Shown: piece by piece, positions 27,958 through 36,212 of the stretch
Numbering within the stretch: position 1 is the stretch's first letter
How the letters are laid out: each line of letters starts with the position of its first letter
Source: Aphanomyces cochlioides
Taxonomy: Eukaryota; Oomycota; Saprolegniomycetes; Saprolegniales; Verrucalvaceae
Reading direction: 5' to 3'
NCBI GenBank assembly: GCA_019828595.1
Contig: JAHQRK010000005.1
Location: 1,302,001 to 1,366,000 of the forward strand
Length of the DNA stretch: 64,000 bases
Program-made: the position numbers and the translations under genes
Notes under the pieces: generated by a model
The model's input: the letters and a program-made list of their open reading frames with translations, nothing else
What the model was told of the DNA's origin: nothing
Database searches by the model: none

Positions 27958-30174
27958 ATGAGTGGAATCATAGCTAATACACCTACTATAAATAGTTCAA
28001 CATACAATCCGTCAAATTACACAAGTGATGTTTATTTGAGAAAAAGTGATCCTAGAGTCTCATATATCAGTAATCTAACTGCTGGGCAAGCAAGTGCTAA
28101 AAAGGCATTAATTTTAGATTCAGGGCTTTCAATAAGTGGAATCAACTCGATTGGTATGACTGGTATTTACACAAACACAAGCACTACCGATGCATCAAGC
28201 ACTATTACAGGCTCGATGATTACTGCAGGTGGATTGGCGGTGTCCAAGAAAATTTATGCCGGTAGCGATATCAATATCATTAATGGAACCGCGCAAATCA
28301 ATCTAAATAGTTCGTCAAATACTGCGGGAAGATCGACGTGCGCATTTATTAATGACCAAGGTACGTTCGAGATTGGTAGCCGTGGATCGACGAATTCACA
28401 GCTTCCTGGTCAGCTCTACATTTGGAATGGATCATTTCTGATGAGTATGACCACTGCAGGCAATACAGGTTTTCTAAGCACTTCGGATGCTACATCTTCG
28501 AGTGCAGGCGGCTCAATGACTATATATGGTGGGTGCGCTATTGCTAAGAAACTGTATGTAGGTAGTAATGCATCAGTAAGCGGATCTATACTTCAAGGAA
28601 CGAGCACAGATACATCAAGAGCAATATCTTGCTTAAACAATAATCTTGCTATTGCTGGCACTTCTTATATTACGCTTGGTCAATCAACCAACAATAATAA
28701 TCAAGCTGAACTTTCCTTTTATTATGCTGGCAGCGGATCAACCAATAATAGATTTCAAATTGGATTTTACGGAGGTAGCAGATTACTCGAAGTAGCAGCT
28801 TCTGGTATAATCAATATCAATTCTAATATTGCTTCAACAACGCAGTCGAATGGTAGTTTGGTAATCGCTGGAGGAATGGGCGTATCAGGAGCTATCAATA
28901 CTGGTGGAGCTATCAATTCTGGCGCATCGATCTCAGCAACTACGGCTACGATTGGTTCTACTTCGAATACTGGCGGGACCCTTTCGATTACAAGCGTTGG
29001 ATACCACTTGGCAATGTATTATAGTGCAACCGTTAATTCGACTATCAATACAAGTTCTGGAGGCGATATTGTGCTATCGAGTACGAATGGAGGAACAAGC
29101 ACATATTATACGTTTGCTAATAATGGGCAGATTCAACTATCTGGTATCTCAGCGCGCAATAGTCATAAAATGGATCTCGGAACTAATACATCGAAAGACA
29201 ATATCATTTGTCTTGCTCAGACCAATAACACAAGCCCATCCTACATGCTCGGCGTATCGAGCTTATCACTCAATTATACGTCTGGTGGCTTGCATACTTG
29301 GTTTTACAACAACTCAACTACGCCGGCTATCACTGGTACTCAGCAGATGCAGCTGAGTACTGGTGGTAATCTCAATATTGCTAATGGTGGAGTTCATTGC
29401 TATGGTCTCAATGCGGGTGATCTTAGCACCACAGGTCCAGGTATGCATATGCATTATTCGACTGGTTCGAGTGTTGGCATTCTACAATGCTTCGATTATT
29501 CATCGTCTCAATACAAAGATATCAACATTCAATCCTCACTCTTCTATAAGTCATCTAACGGTTTTTGGGGCGTGGGCACAAACAATCCTGGATGTCCTCT
29601 GGAAATCCTTGGTACTGGCTCACAATCAACTGGATCGGGCTTTACTTTCATTACGAGTAGTTCAGTTGGTCAGGCGACTGGATTTAGTAATAGAAACTTC
29701 TCTCTTAAGACGAGTGGTGGGATTATGGTTGCTTCTGGTGAAATTGATTGTCTTTCAGATCTGAGAACAAAATCAGATGTAATCGATCTATCTCAAGATC
29801 AATCCGAGCGATTTGTCCGTAATATCACTCCTATCGAGTATAGCTATAAGGCAAATCCTGATAAACGCCATTATGGCTATGGTGCACAAGAACTCGTGAA
29901 ACATGGTTTGAGTGTGTTAGTTGGCGCTACTGATTCGGATGAACCATTGCCCGAGGAAATGATTGAGTGTGTTAATGGTGATGTTATTCAGATTGGATCT
30001 GACAGCCGCCTTGTTGTCGATGTGATTAGTATTGTACCATTGCTGCATTCTGCTCTTAAACGTGCGCTTAAGAAAATTGATAATCTTACTCAAGTTGTTG
30101 GAAAGCAGCAGATGCAGATGGAACAACTGACAACTAAACCTGTTCGACGCACAAAAAGCAGCGCTTTGCTGTAA
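27958..30174 (+). CDS. Fibre/receptor-binding protein with C-terminal S74 chaperone domain
   Basis: 738 aa, rich in Gly, Ser, Thr and Asn. Three or more copies of a unit like SSSAGGSMTIYGGCAIAKKL, TGSMITAGGLAVSKKIYAG and NGSLVIAGGMGVSGAI suggest a repetitive trimeric beta shaft. At about residue 600, SDLRTKSDVIDL followed by YSYKANPDKRHYGYGAQELV is the Peptidase_S74 intramolecular chaperone of phage endosialidases and tail fibres. The Ser of that motif is the expected self-cleavage site. A C-terminal coiled coil (LLHSALKRALKKIDNL) ends the protein. It probably forms a host-attachment fibre; the bound receptor is unknown. It reads more G+C-rich than the replication genes and converges with the major capsid gene. 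Confidence 0.8.
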   Translation: MSGIIANTPTINSSTYNPSNYTSDVYLRKSDPRVSYISNLTAGQASAKKALILDSGLSISGINSIGMTGIYTNTSTTDASSTITGSMITAGGLAVSKKIYAGSDINIINGTAQINLNSSSNTAGRSTCAFINDQGTFEIGSRGSTNSQLPGQLYIWNGSFLMSMTTAGNTGFLSTSDATSSSAGGSMTIYGGCAIAKKLYVGSNASVSGSILQGTSTDTSRAISCLNNNLAIAGTSYITLGQSTNNNNQAELSFYYAGSGSTNNRFQIGFYGGSRLLEVAASGIININSNIASTTQSNGSLVIAGGMGVSGAINTGGAINSGASISATTATIGSTSNTGGTLSITSVGYHLAMYYSATVNSTINTSSGGDIVLSSTNGGTSTYYTFANNGQIQLSGISARNSHKMDLGTNTSKDNIICLAQTNNTSPSYMLGVSSLSLNYTSGGLHTWFYNNSTTPAITGTQQMQLSTGGNLNIANGGVHCYGLNAGDLSTTGPGMHMHYSTGSSVGILQCFDYSSSQYKDINIQSSLFYKSSNGFWGVGTNNPGCPLEILGTGSQSTGSGFTFITSSSVGQATGFSNRNFSLKTSGGIMVASGEIDCLSDLRTKSDVIDLSQDQSERFVRNITPIEYSYKANPDKRHYGYGAQELVKHGLSVLVGATDSDEPLPEEMIECVNGDVIQIGSDSRLVVDVISIVPLLHSALKRALKKIDNLTQVVGKQQMQMEQLTTKPVRRTKSSALL

Positions 30175-30195
30175 TAGAGCGAAGTTTCTCGACCC

Positions 30196-30240
30196 TTAGT
30201 AATAAAAAAAGCAATTCTAAGCTCGCTTAGTAGTTTTTTT
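30196..30240. terminator. Shared 3' region between convergent fibre and capsid genes
   Basis: The 73-bp gap contains AATAAAAAAA, a short stem CTAAGC-TC-GCTTAG at 30217-30230 and a T-run. It may provide transcript ends for both genes. Confidence 0.35.
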
Positions 30241-30247
30241 GGTGTAT

Positions 30248-32005
30248 TTAAGTCCAATGATGAATTTCCCCAGTTAAACGGTCAACAGAAAGATCTCGTT
30301 CATACACAACTAAAATCAAGCAATTTGTTCCTTGGCAGCAAGCATTGACACCGCTTACGATAACTGATTGTGGAACGTCTGGGTTAGTAATACGAGAACA
30401 GTCGGCGACCATAATACGCTGAATCGTTTGCCATTTTTGAAAATCAATCAAACCATTTGAAATTTCGTGGGTAAGACCACCATTAATTGCTCCAAGTTTC
30501 TTAAATTCGTCATTCCAAGCTTCAAAGTCGTAATCCAATGTTTTACTAAATACGTTGTCATTTCCAACTTGAACTTGAAAGCTACGAATTGAACTACCTG
30601 GTTGACAAGTCCAAGGCGCACTATCAAATGGGCTTTGGAATTGTTCTACACCATTAGCCGACGAATTTGCAAAATGTCCGCTGCTTGTTTCGCTGTATGG
30701 TACCAAACAAACATATTTGATATTTTTCCAAGAACCAGATAATTGAAGATTGAATTTAGCATTTTGTTGAGCTGAAGAAAGAGCACCAGTGCCGGCTTTT
30801 CCTCGGAAATATTGAGCATAACAATCAAGATATTTCACGTTCTTTACAGGCTGACTTACAATCGGTAACGGATTAGCAATATCATAGAATGGAATATTTA
30901 ATCTGGCTGTTGTAAATGGAAGGTATTGCCCAGCTTGGGCTAGCGTTGTAATGTTATTCTGAAGGGGACCAAATGCTAAACGAACAGTCGTCGAAGCTGT
31001 ATTACATCCAGCAAGAGCGTTTGCAGAATCAGCAGAGGCCAACATAACTGGAACGGTATTGCCGCTTGTCATAGTTGTAGAAGCTAACGTTAGCCCAGTA
31101 GTAGTAACTGCAATATCGCAATAACCACTATTTACTTTAAGTCGTACTTTCAATTGAGGATTTCCGATAAGATCCAATTCTTTAAAAATTGGATGAAGAT
31201 CAACAAGACGAATTTTTAACATATGATGCCAAACACCAAGAACCGAGCCCGCCACTGGTGCAGTATTTACGACAAAAGCTCCTTTGCCGTTTTGAGCTGC
31301 AATGGTTGATGCTACAGAAGATCGTTGTGTAATCCAATTGTAGGCATTTACTCCACCCGTATAGTTTCCCGATGAGTCAATGTTTCCAGTAAGTTGTGGA
31401 TTGCTGTAAATACGAGAAATAAATCCATTATTTTCTTTCAACGATGCCTCAGTTGGTACAGTTCCCAAAGTAGCGGTGCAATTTGAGAAATTGTTTGTAA
31501 AACCATCGCCTGATAACGAAGTCGTTGCTGAAGAAAAAGACATAGATTGCCAATCATCCGCGCTCATAAAAGCGTCAGCACCGTGTTTATTAAGGTCAGA
31601 AATGCTCCATTCAGTCATTGCTCGAATGTTATTCCAGTAGAGTTTGAAATCCGATTCAGAAATGATAGTTTGTCCATTAAGTTCTACTGTCATTGAATCA
31701 ATGATATTAAATACTCCAGCTTTTAAAGCAGTACAATAACGATTGATAGCACCGAATGTACCAGCGCCAGTATTTTTCATAGAGACAATATATGGTAGCG
31801 TAAGATAAGCATCTTTTAAAGAAGCAAAGCCTTTAGCGCCTTGAAGACTTGTTGCAGCATCAATTGAAATAATACCAGATTGATAGCTACCTTGATTTAC
31901 ATCGGGGACTTGAACCATTCGTTTTCCTTTAGAAACGCTAATAGATGGTTCACCCTTTAAAGAGCTTTCATATAAAAATTGATCGGCTAATTGATACTCA
32001 CTCAT
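30248..32005 (-). CDS. Polinton major capsid protein (double jelly-roll)
   Basis: 585 aa. The N-terminus SKGKRMVQVPDVNQGSYQSG and DAATSLQGAKGFASLKDAYL are typical of Polinton double-jelly-roll hexon proteins. Later segments include FNIIDSMTVELNGQTI and FKLYWNNIRAMTEWS, and conserved capsid pieces such as LGVWHHMLKIRLVDLHPIF and LRVKVNSGY-like LKVRLKVNSGYCDI. It would trimerise into pseudo-hexameric capsomers. Its start is only 54 bp from the start of the divergent protease gene. Uninterrupted and of usual length, so capsid formation is plausible. Confidence 0.85.
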   Translation of the reverse strand: MSEYQLADQFLYESSLKGEPSISVSKGKRMVQVPDVNQGSYQSGIISIDAATSLQGAKGFASLKDAYLTLPYIVSMKNTGAGTFGAINRYCTALKAGVFNIIDSMTVELNGQTIISESDFKLYWNNIRAMTEWSISDLNKHGADAFMSADDWQSMSFSSATTSLSGDGFTNNFSNCTATLGTVPTEASLKENNGFISRIYSNPQLTGNIDSSGNYTGGVNAYNWITQRSSVASTIAAQNGKGAFVVNTAPVAGSVLGVWHHMLKIRLVDLHPIFKELDLIGNPQLKVRLKVNSGYCDIAVTTTGLTLASTTMTSGNTVPVMLASADSANALAGCNTASTTVRLAFGPLQNNITTLAQAGQYLPFTTARLNIPFYDIANPLPIVSQPVKNVKYLDCYAQYFRGKAGTGALSSAQQNAKFNLQLSGSWKNIKYVCLVPYSETSSGHFANSSANGVEQFQSPFDSAPWTCQPGSSIRSFQVQVGNDNVFSKTLDYDFEAWNDEFKKLGAINGGLTHEISNGLIDFQKWQTIQRIMVADCSRITNPDVPQSVIVSGVNACCQGTNCLILVVYERDLSVDRLTGEIHHWT

Positions 32006-32059
32006 TATATTTTATTAATTATATACAGCCACAGATAAGATTATTTTTTAAATTATTTA
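32006..32059. promoter_or_regulatory. Divergent promoter region, capsid / protease genes
   Basis: 54 bp between two opposed ATGs with TATATTTTATTAATTATATA near the capsid side and a T/A-rich tract near the protease side. Probably bidirectional. Confidence 0.35.
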
Positions 32060-32437
32060 ATGGACCTAATAAAAGGAATTACAAGCGATCATCAGTTAAT
32101 TAAATTATCTAATTTATTGGGTGTTGAAATAACAAATATTTACACTTTTGAAGAAATAAAAAAACAATTGCCCAAAAACGGAAATTATATTATTTTGTTA
32201 GAAAATGGTGGTGGAATTGGACATTGGACTGCGATTTATAAAAATGAATATTTTGATTCTATGGGCGAGCCACCGCCTTTGATTTTGGGAATAAAAAAAT
32301 ATAACAAAAAACAATATCAATCAACGTATGCTGAATATTGCGGTATATGGTGTATGCTTTGGTTATATGCAAAACAGAATAATCGTATGGATTTATTTGA
32401 TGGATTCCACAATCTAAACAATTCCGATTTCGAATAA
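32060..32437 (+). CDS. Adenovirus-type cysteine maturation protease
   Basis: 125 aa. GHWTAIY carries the catalytic His (about 55), YFDSMG the Asp (about 66), Gln near 85-87 could complete the oxyanion hole, and YCGIWCMLW holds the nucleophile Cys (about 94). Order His-Asp-Gln-Cys and the CGxxC motif are those of the C5/Ulp1-like proteases of adenoviruses and Polintons. It would process capsid-associated precursors. Candidate (M/I/L)XGX-G sites occur in the element's 443-aa and 159-aa proteins. Shorter than adenovirus protease but usual for Polintons. Confidence 0.85.
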   Translation: MDLIKGITSDHQLIKLSNLLGVEITNIYTFEEIKKQLPKNGNYIILLENGGGIGHWTAIYKNEYFDSMGEPPPLILGIKKYNKKQYQSTYAEYCGIWCMLWLYAKQNNRMDLFDGFHNLNNSDFE

Positions 32438-32438
32438 T

Positions 32439-32747
32439 TTATTTTAATGCTTCAAGCTCAGATATTAATTTTGGGCAATTTTCTATCACATATTGATTAT
32501 TTTTTAACCAATCAATATAAATTGGATCAATTTCTTTAATTTTGTTCAGAGTTAGATTTCTATGTTTACCCCATCGCATTTTGTATGATAGATCAGCATC
32601 TTTTAATTTTTCGGTTAAATATGTTTTAATTTCTGGTTTGTTTGACAATAACATTTCCTGATTTATTAACCATTTACAGTAATTTTGATCAATCTCAAAA
32701 ACTTCTTGAATAGTCTTAGCTTTGTATTTTCCGAAATTTAATTCCAT
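32439..32747 (-). CDS. Small protein with duplicated FGKYKxxT...DxxYxxWL motif
   Basis: 102 aa made of two related halves: LNFGKYKAKTIQEV...DQNYCKWLIN and MRWGKHRNLTLNKI...DPIYIDWLKN. The unit resembles the C-terminal accessory module of exodeoxyribonuclease X-like proteins and DUF3820 proteins, found in several large DNA viruses. No nuclease domain is attached here. A DNA-binding accessory role is possible. Convergent with the protease, 1 bp apart. Confidence 0.6.
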   Translation of the reverse strand: MELNFGKYKAKTIQEVFEIDQNYCKWLINQEMLLSNKPEIKTYLTEKLKDADLSYKMRWGKHRNLTLNKIKEIDPIYIDWLKNNQYVIENCPKLISELEALK

Positions 32748-33087
32748 TATTTTTAATATATTCTATAGGTGATAGGTATTTTTAAAATTAATTAAATATT
32801 GAATTTTTGAATTGGTCAAGTTTGGATGTTCAATTTTTGTGAGTAAATGTTGGACTGTCTGTTATGTTCATCAGGTTTTTGTCGGGAAAACGGCATATTT
32901 TTCCAATAATAAATCAAGTCAGTTCCGATTAACCAAATATATAATGACTGACATTGAGTTATTTTCAATCAAATGGACATATAAAAACACGTCTTTTATT
33001 GACATTGAGTTAAATTCAAACAAATGATGGACAAAAAATATGGTTATTTCATTGACTATGAGTTAAACTGAAACAGATGTAAACATA
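32748..33087. repeat. Non-coding A+T-rich stretch with three ~52-bp-spaced repeats
   Basis: A unit close to TTGACATTGAGTTA followed by TTCAA and AAATG occurs near 32949, 33001 and 33052, at nearly regular spacing. No convincing gene; the frame at 32812-33027 has no motif and contains the repeats. Confidence 0.4.
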
Positions 33088-33420
33088 CTAATATCCAAAC
33101 TCGCTTTTAAATATTTTATTACAGTTAATTATTTCTGCTTTACTCATTCTTTTAAAATACGTAGTAGCCCAATCGTTATACAATTTATAGATTTTATTAA
33201 ATCCATAGAATCCTTCATAATCTTTATCTCCGTATGGACTTGTGCAATATAAGCATCATCGTTTGTTTTATAAATCTCTACGTGGTCAAACATTTCACGG
33301 TTTTCGTAATTATTACATAAATATGTTCTATATCTTGCTTTAAATTTTACAATAATTAAAATAGGTGCAATTGTTATTGTCCCGTTTTGAATAAATATAA
33401 AATAATTATAAAATTGTGTG
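33088..33420 (-). pseudogene. Frameshifted relic of an unknown Polinton gene
   Basis: Minus-strand reading begins in an open stretch near 33420 (ITIAPILIIVKFKARYRTYL, then YENREMFDHVEIYKTNDDAY). One base appears lost near 33245, after which the coherent sequence continues in another frame as SPYGDKDYEGFYGFNKIYKL, DWATTYFKRMSKAEII and KIFKSEFGY to the TAG at 33088-33090. The aromatic-rich, non-repetitive text on both sides of the shift indicates former coding. No start codon seen at the 5' end. Family unknown. Confidence 0.45.
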
Positions 33421-33854
33421 ATGTTTTATAATGGAAGTTGGAAATCAAATTTTAATATATTTGTACCAAATGCTGATCAACATAGTTGAGATATTGGAGT
33501 GCGGTAACTTCGCCCGTCCAAAATGGGGGACACGGTGATGAAAATTGAAGCAAACTGTTTTTTCACGTTTCTCATTTTTTTTCGAAAACAAATAACTTAA
33601 AATGAACATATTGTGATATACATTGTATCATAGTCCAAAAACCTAAAGAAGAGTTAGTACTACTATGTAGTAGTACTTACTGTTAACACCCAAGGAAATC
33701 TAAATAATTGAAAAGAACATTTGTTGGAATACGAAGATCGCACACATTTTTTCATTATGAGATTTTGACAGCCATTCGCTGATTTCGTTGCATATGATTG
33801 GTTGATAATATTCAACGAGATAAGCAATTATTGGGTAATATCGTCACTTTCAAA
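33421..33854. other. Spacer upstream of the Crinkler-like gene
   Basis: No gene seen. A hairpin AGTACTACT-ATGT-AGTAGTACT lies at 33656-33677. The region marks the change from A+T-rich element DNA to the more G+C-rich cargo gene and should hold its promoter. An in-frame ATG at 33798 is an alternative, less likely start for that gene. Confidence 0.4.
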
Positions 33855-35535
33855 ATGGACGGCAGCCCGAACTTAGCGCTAAGTCCCGTCCCAGCTCCTG
33901 CACCGCAGACGAACATGTCTGTCGAAGCGCAAGGTGTGCAGGATGTGACTGTCGACTTGCCAACTGCTTTCAAGTATCGCGCGGAAGAATACTATGTGAG
34001 AAAAGCGTACTCGTCGTATTATGTTCGTGTAATTGAACTTCTACAGACATACGACTACATCTCAGTGACGGGAACACCAGGTTTGAACTTGTATACGATT
34101 AAAAGATGGATAACAGACGCGTGTGTTTTGTGTAGGCATTGGCAAATCGATCTTTTATGACTACTTCTTTTCTCGATACCGAAACGAACACCCAGAGGCT
34201 ATTATTGTTACTGCCTCTTTCAACAAGGATCGAGAGTTGAAGGAGTGTGTCGTGTTTGGTCCAAAAGGTCCTGTGGTGCACACTTTTGATTCAGTGTCGT
34301 TTGCGCGTTTGCAGCATGAATATCCCAATGCGATTCATCTCTACGATGGACCACCATTGGTAGAACCTGCTCGTTCGAAAATGGTAACTTTCACAAGTCC
34401 CAATTTTGGTTGGCTCGATTCGATGCGGAAGAATGTCGAAGCTCATTGCGAGCTGTATATGCCTGTTTGGGAATTGGGCGAGTTGGGTGACGCCGTCAAA
34501 GTGTTGAATTTGGAGATATCAGACGAAGAATTGACCGAGAGATATAGACAGTTTGGCGGTGTCCCGCGCTATTGTCTAGCAAAATCAGCCAGAGCGTATC
34601 GAAAGGGATTGATCGACATGCAACAAGCGATTGAGAAGATTAAAACGTTCGAGGATGTTCAAGCGTGCTTTGAAATGTCTGTGCCGTTAAATCTTGTGGT
34701 TCATCGACTGCTGCATTACATTCCTGAAGAGGATCCAACATTTGCAACACTCGAGTTTGGTTCGGATTGGATTGGAATACGGGTTTACAACCAACTCACC
34801 GTTAAACTTAGCAAAGAGCGAGCAAAGTTGATGAAGTGGCTTGACGGTGCAGGAAAGGCGTCTACGTTTAATGGGTGGTTGTTTGAAAATCTCGTGCATG
34901 AAAAATTTCTTGAAGGTGATACATTCAAGTACGCACAACTTGACGAACCAAAGCAAGAGAAATCGCTGACGATCAATAAGACCATGGGGCATTATGAGCG
35001 GTTTGCAACAAACTTTACTTTGGAAATGGTCTTTCAGAATGTGTATCAAATCCCGAAATCTCAAACATTCAAGTCCATTGACTCGTTTATCCATTTGGGT
35101 GAGACGTTGCTGTTGTTCCAAATTACAAAATCATTAAACCATCCAGTCGATTGTGCAGGATTAGTGGAATTGTTTGCAAAGTTGGAGCTTGTTGACAAGA
35201 TCAAACAAAACCCACGCTTTGCTCAACTGATATTTGTTGTGCCTCAAGGAATGGGCGGCTCGTACAAGAATCAACAGTTGATCTCTCAAAATTTGCGTTT
35301 GGAAGATTTGATGGGAGCCGGCGTGAGATGTATTCCAAATATTGGGCCAGTCCTGCAAAAGAAGTTGCACGCCAAGAAAATTTTTACTTGTTCAGATTTG
35401 ATGGCTCATGCTGAGGATCCGGAGGTGAAAAAAGAGTTTGCGCTTCTGACCAAGCACATCGATCGACTGAAGCAGGTGTGCGACTTGTCATATTTGAATA
35501 TGATTCCACAATATGTGCTTGAGATTGAAGTCTAA
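33855..35535 (+). CDS. Crinkler/RHS-type P-loop NTPase with nuclease-like C-terminus
   Basis: Exons 33855-34080 and 34136-35535, with a 55-bp GTTTGA...TGTAG intron, encode about 541 aa. The intron splits the Walker A motif; joined it reads GTPGIGKS (residues 73-80), preceded by YDYISVTG. This is the signature of the ATPase domain in oomycete Crinklers and trypanosome RHS proteins. Near residues 385-410, SIDSFIHLGETLLLFQIT followed by KSLNHPV matches the PD-(D/E)xK-like nuclease segment of the same family. No LFLAK secretion header is present at the N-terminus. Base composition is host-like and unlike neighbouring Polinton genes. Relatives act as secreted effectors or genome-associated ATPase-nucleases; which applies here is open. 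It lies inside the Polinton repeats. Confidence 0.8.
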
Positions 35536-35926
35536 GGATTGATCAATATATATATATGTTTCTGCTGGCGCTCAAAAGTCTACACCCTTGCGATCCTACC
35601 TCTGTCATTTGACGTACGACGGCTACAGTACTTGCGAATACCAGGGCGTGAGTGAATACAAAAAAAATGTTCGTATTCATATTAAAATAAACGTAATAAA
35701 GTGTATTTCAAGTATTGCGCATTTCAGTTATTTGGCAATTTTACCCGATCGATTTATACAAAAAATTCTTTCGCTAATGATTTAATATTATAATCTTCAA
35801 CAAATTTATTCCTATTATCAACAATTAATTTATCAGGACGATCAAGTGTTTCTGGAGCGCTAAATGACCCCCAATGTTTTTGCGTAAATTATTGGGTAAT
35901 TTGTTAACAGTAAATCTGAATATCGC
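35536..35926. other. 3' flank of the cargo gene with a short coding relic
   Basis: On the minus strand from about 35888 to 35765, a coherent piece reads KHWGSFSAPETLDRPDKLIV then DNRNKFVEDYNIKSLAKEFF before a stop. A stop also lies just upstream, so it looks like the tail of a lost Polinton gene. A (TA)n run occurs at 35548-35557. Otherwise no gene. Confidence 0.35.
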
Positions 35927-36206
35927 ATTATATTATAAATAATTATTGTTCAAGATCAAATGAATTTTAAAATTTTCTGTATGAAGGTCAAGATTATGCT
36001 GGTGATGCAAAATGCTTTGAGTGGTGATCATTTTGCCTTTGGACACTTCCACAAGTGTTAATTGTGTTTTTTGCTCGAGGGTGTCTCTAGCGTATGGTTG
36101 TGGAAATGGGTGAGAATCCATTCTTAGCTAATGGATGATGCCTTACTAATGCTTCTCGTCATGAGAATTTTGAAGTGGCCACGATATACCTTTAACAGCT
36201 ATTACT
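35927..36206 (-). repeat. Right terminal inverted repeat of the Polinton
   Basis: Reverse complement of 18975-19254, 280 bp, nearly identical. It contains the second copy of the 62-codon frame (35933-36121, minus). Ends ...AATAGCTATTACT-type complement, i.e. starts AGTAATAG when read inward. Confidence 0.93.
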
Positions 36207-36212
36207 GACGTG
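36207..36212 (+). repeat. Polinton target-site duplication, right
   Basis: GACGTG, identical to 18969-18974. The exon-2 text of the host gene resumes directly after it. Confidence 0.9.

Larger units (their letters stand above)
18975..36206 (+). mobile_element. Complete Polinton/Maverick element, 17,232 bp
   Basis: Bounded by 280-bp inverted terminal repeats starting AGTAATAGCTGTTAAAGG and by a 6-bp target duplication. It is clearly more A+T rich than its surroundings. Contents in order: small basic ORF, DNA polymerase B, chromodomain integrase (frameshifted), 443-aa protein, 68-aa protein, minor virion protein, zinc-finger-like protein, penton (-), packaging ATPase (-), S74 fibre (+), major capsid (-), protease (+), duplicated-motif small protein (-), two coding relics and a Crinkler/RHS-like gene (+). 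All virion-forming hallmarks are present, so it resembles an integrated virus able in principle to make particles. Only the integrase is visibly broken. It interrupts copy 1 of the unknown family. Confidence 0.95.

Noticed and set aside
28904..29764. Overlapping second-frame ORFs within the fibre gene
   Set aside because: They arise from the repetitive Ser/Gly codons of the fibre protein in another frame and have no motif.
32943..33081. CRISPR-like array
   Set aside because: Only three degenerate units, a eukaryotic context and no cas genes. Recorded instead as an element repeat.
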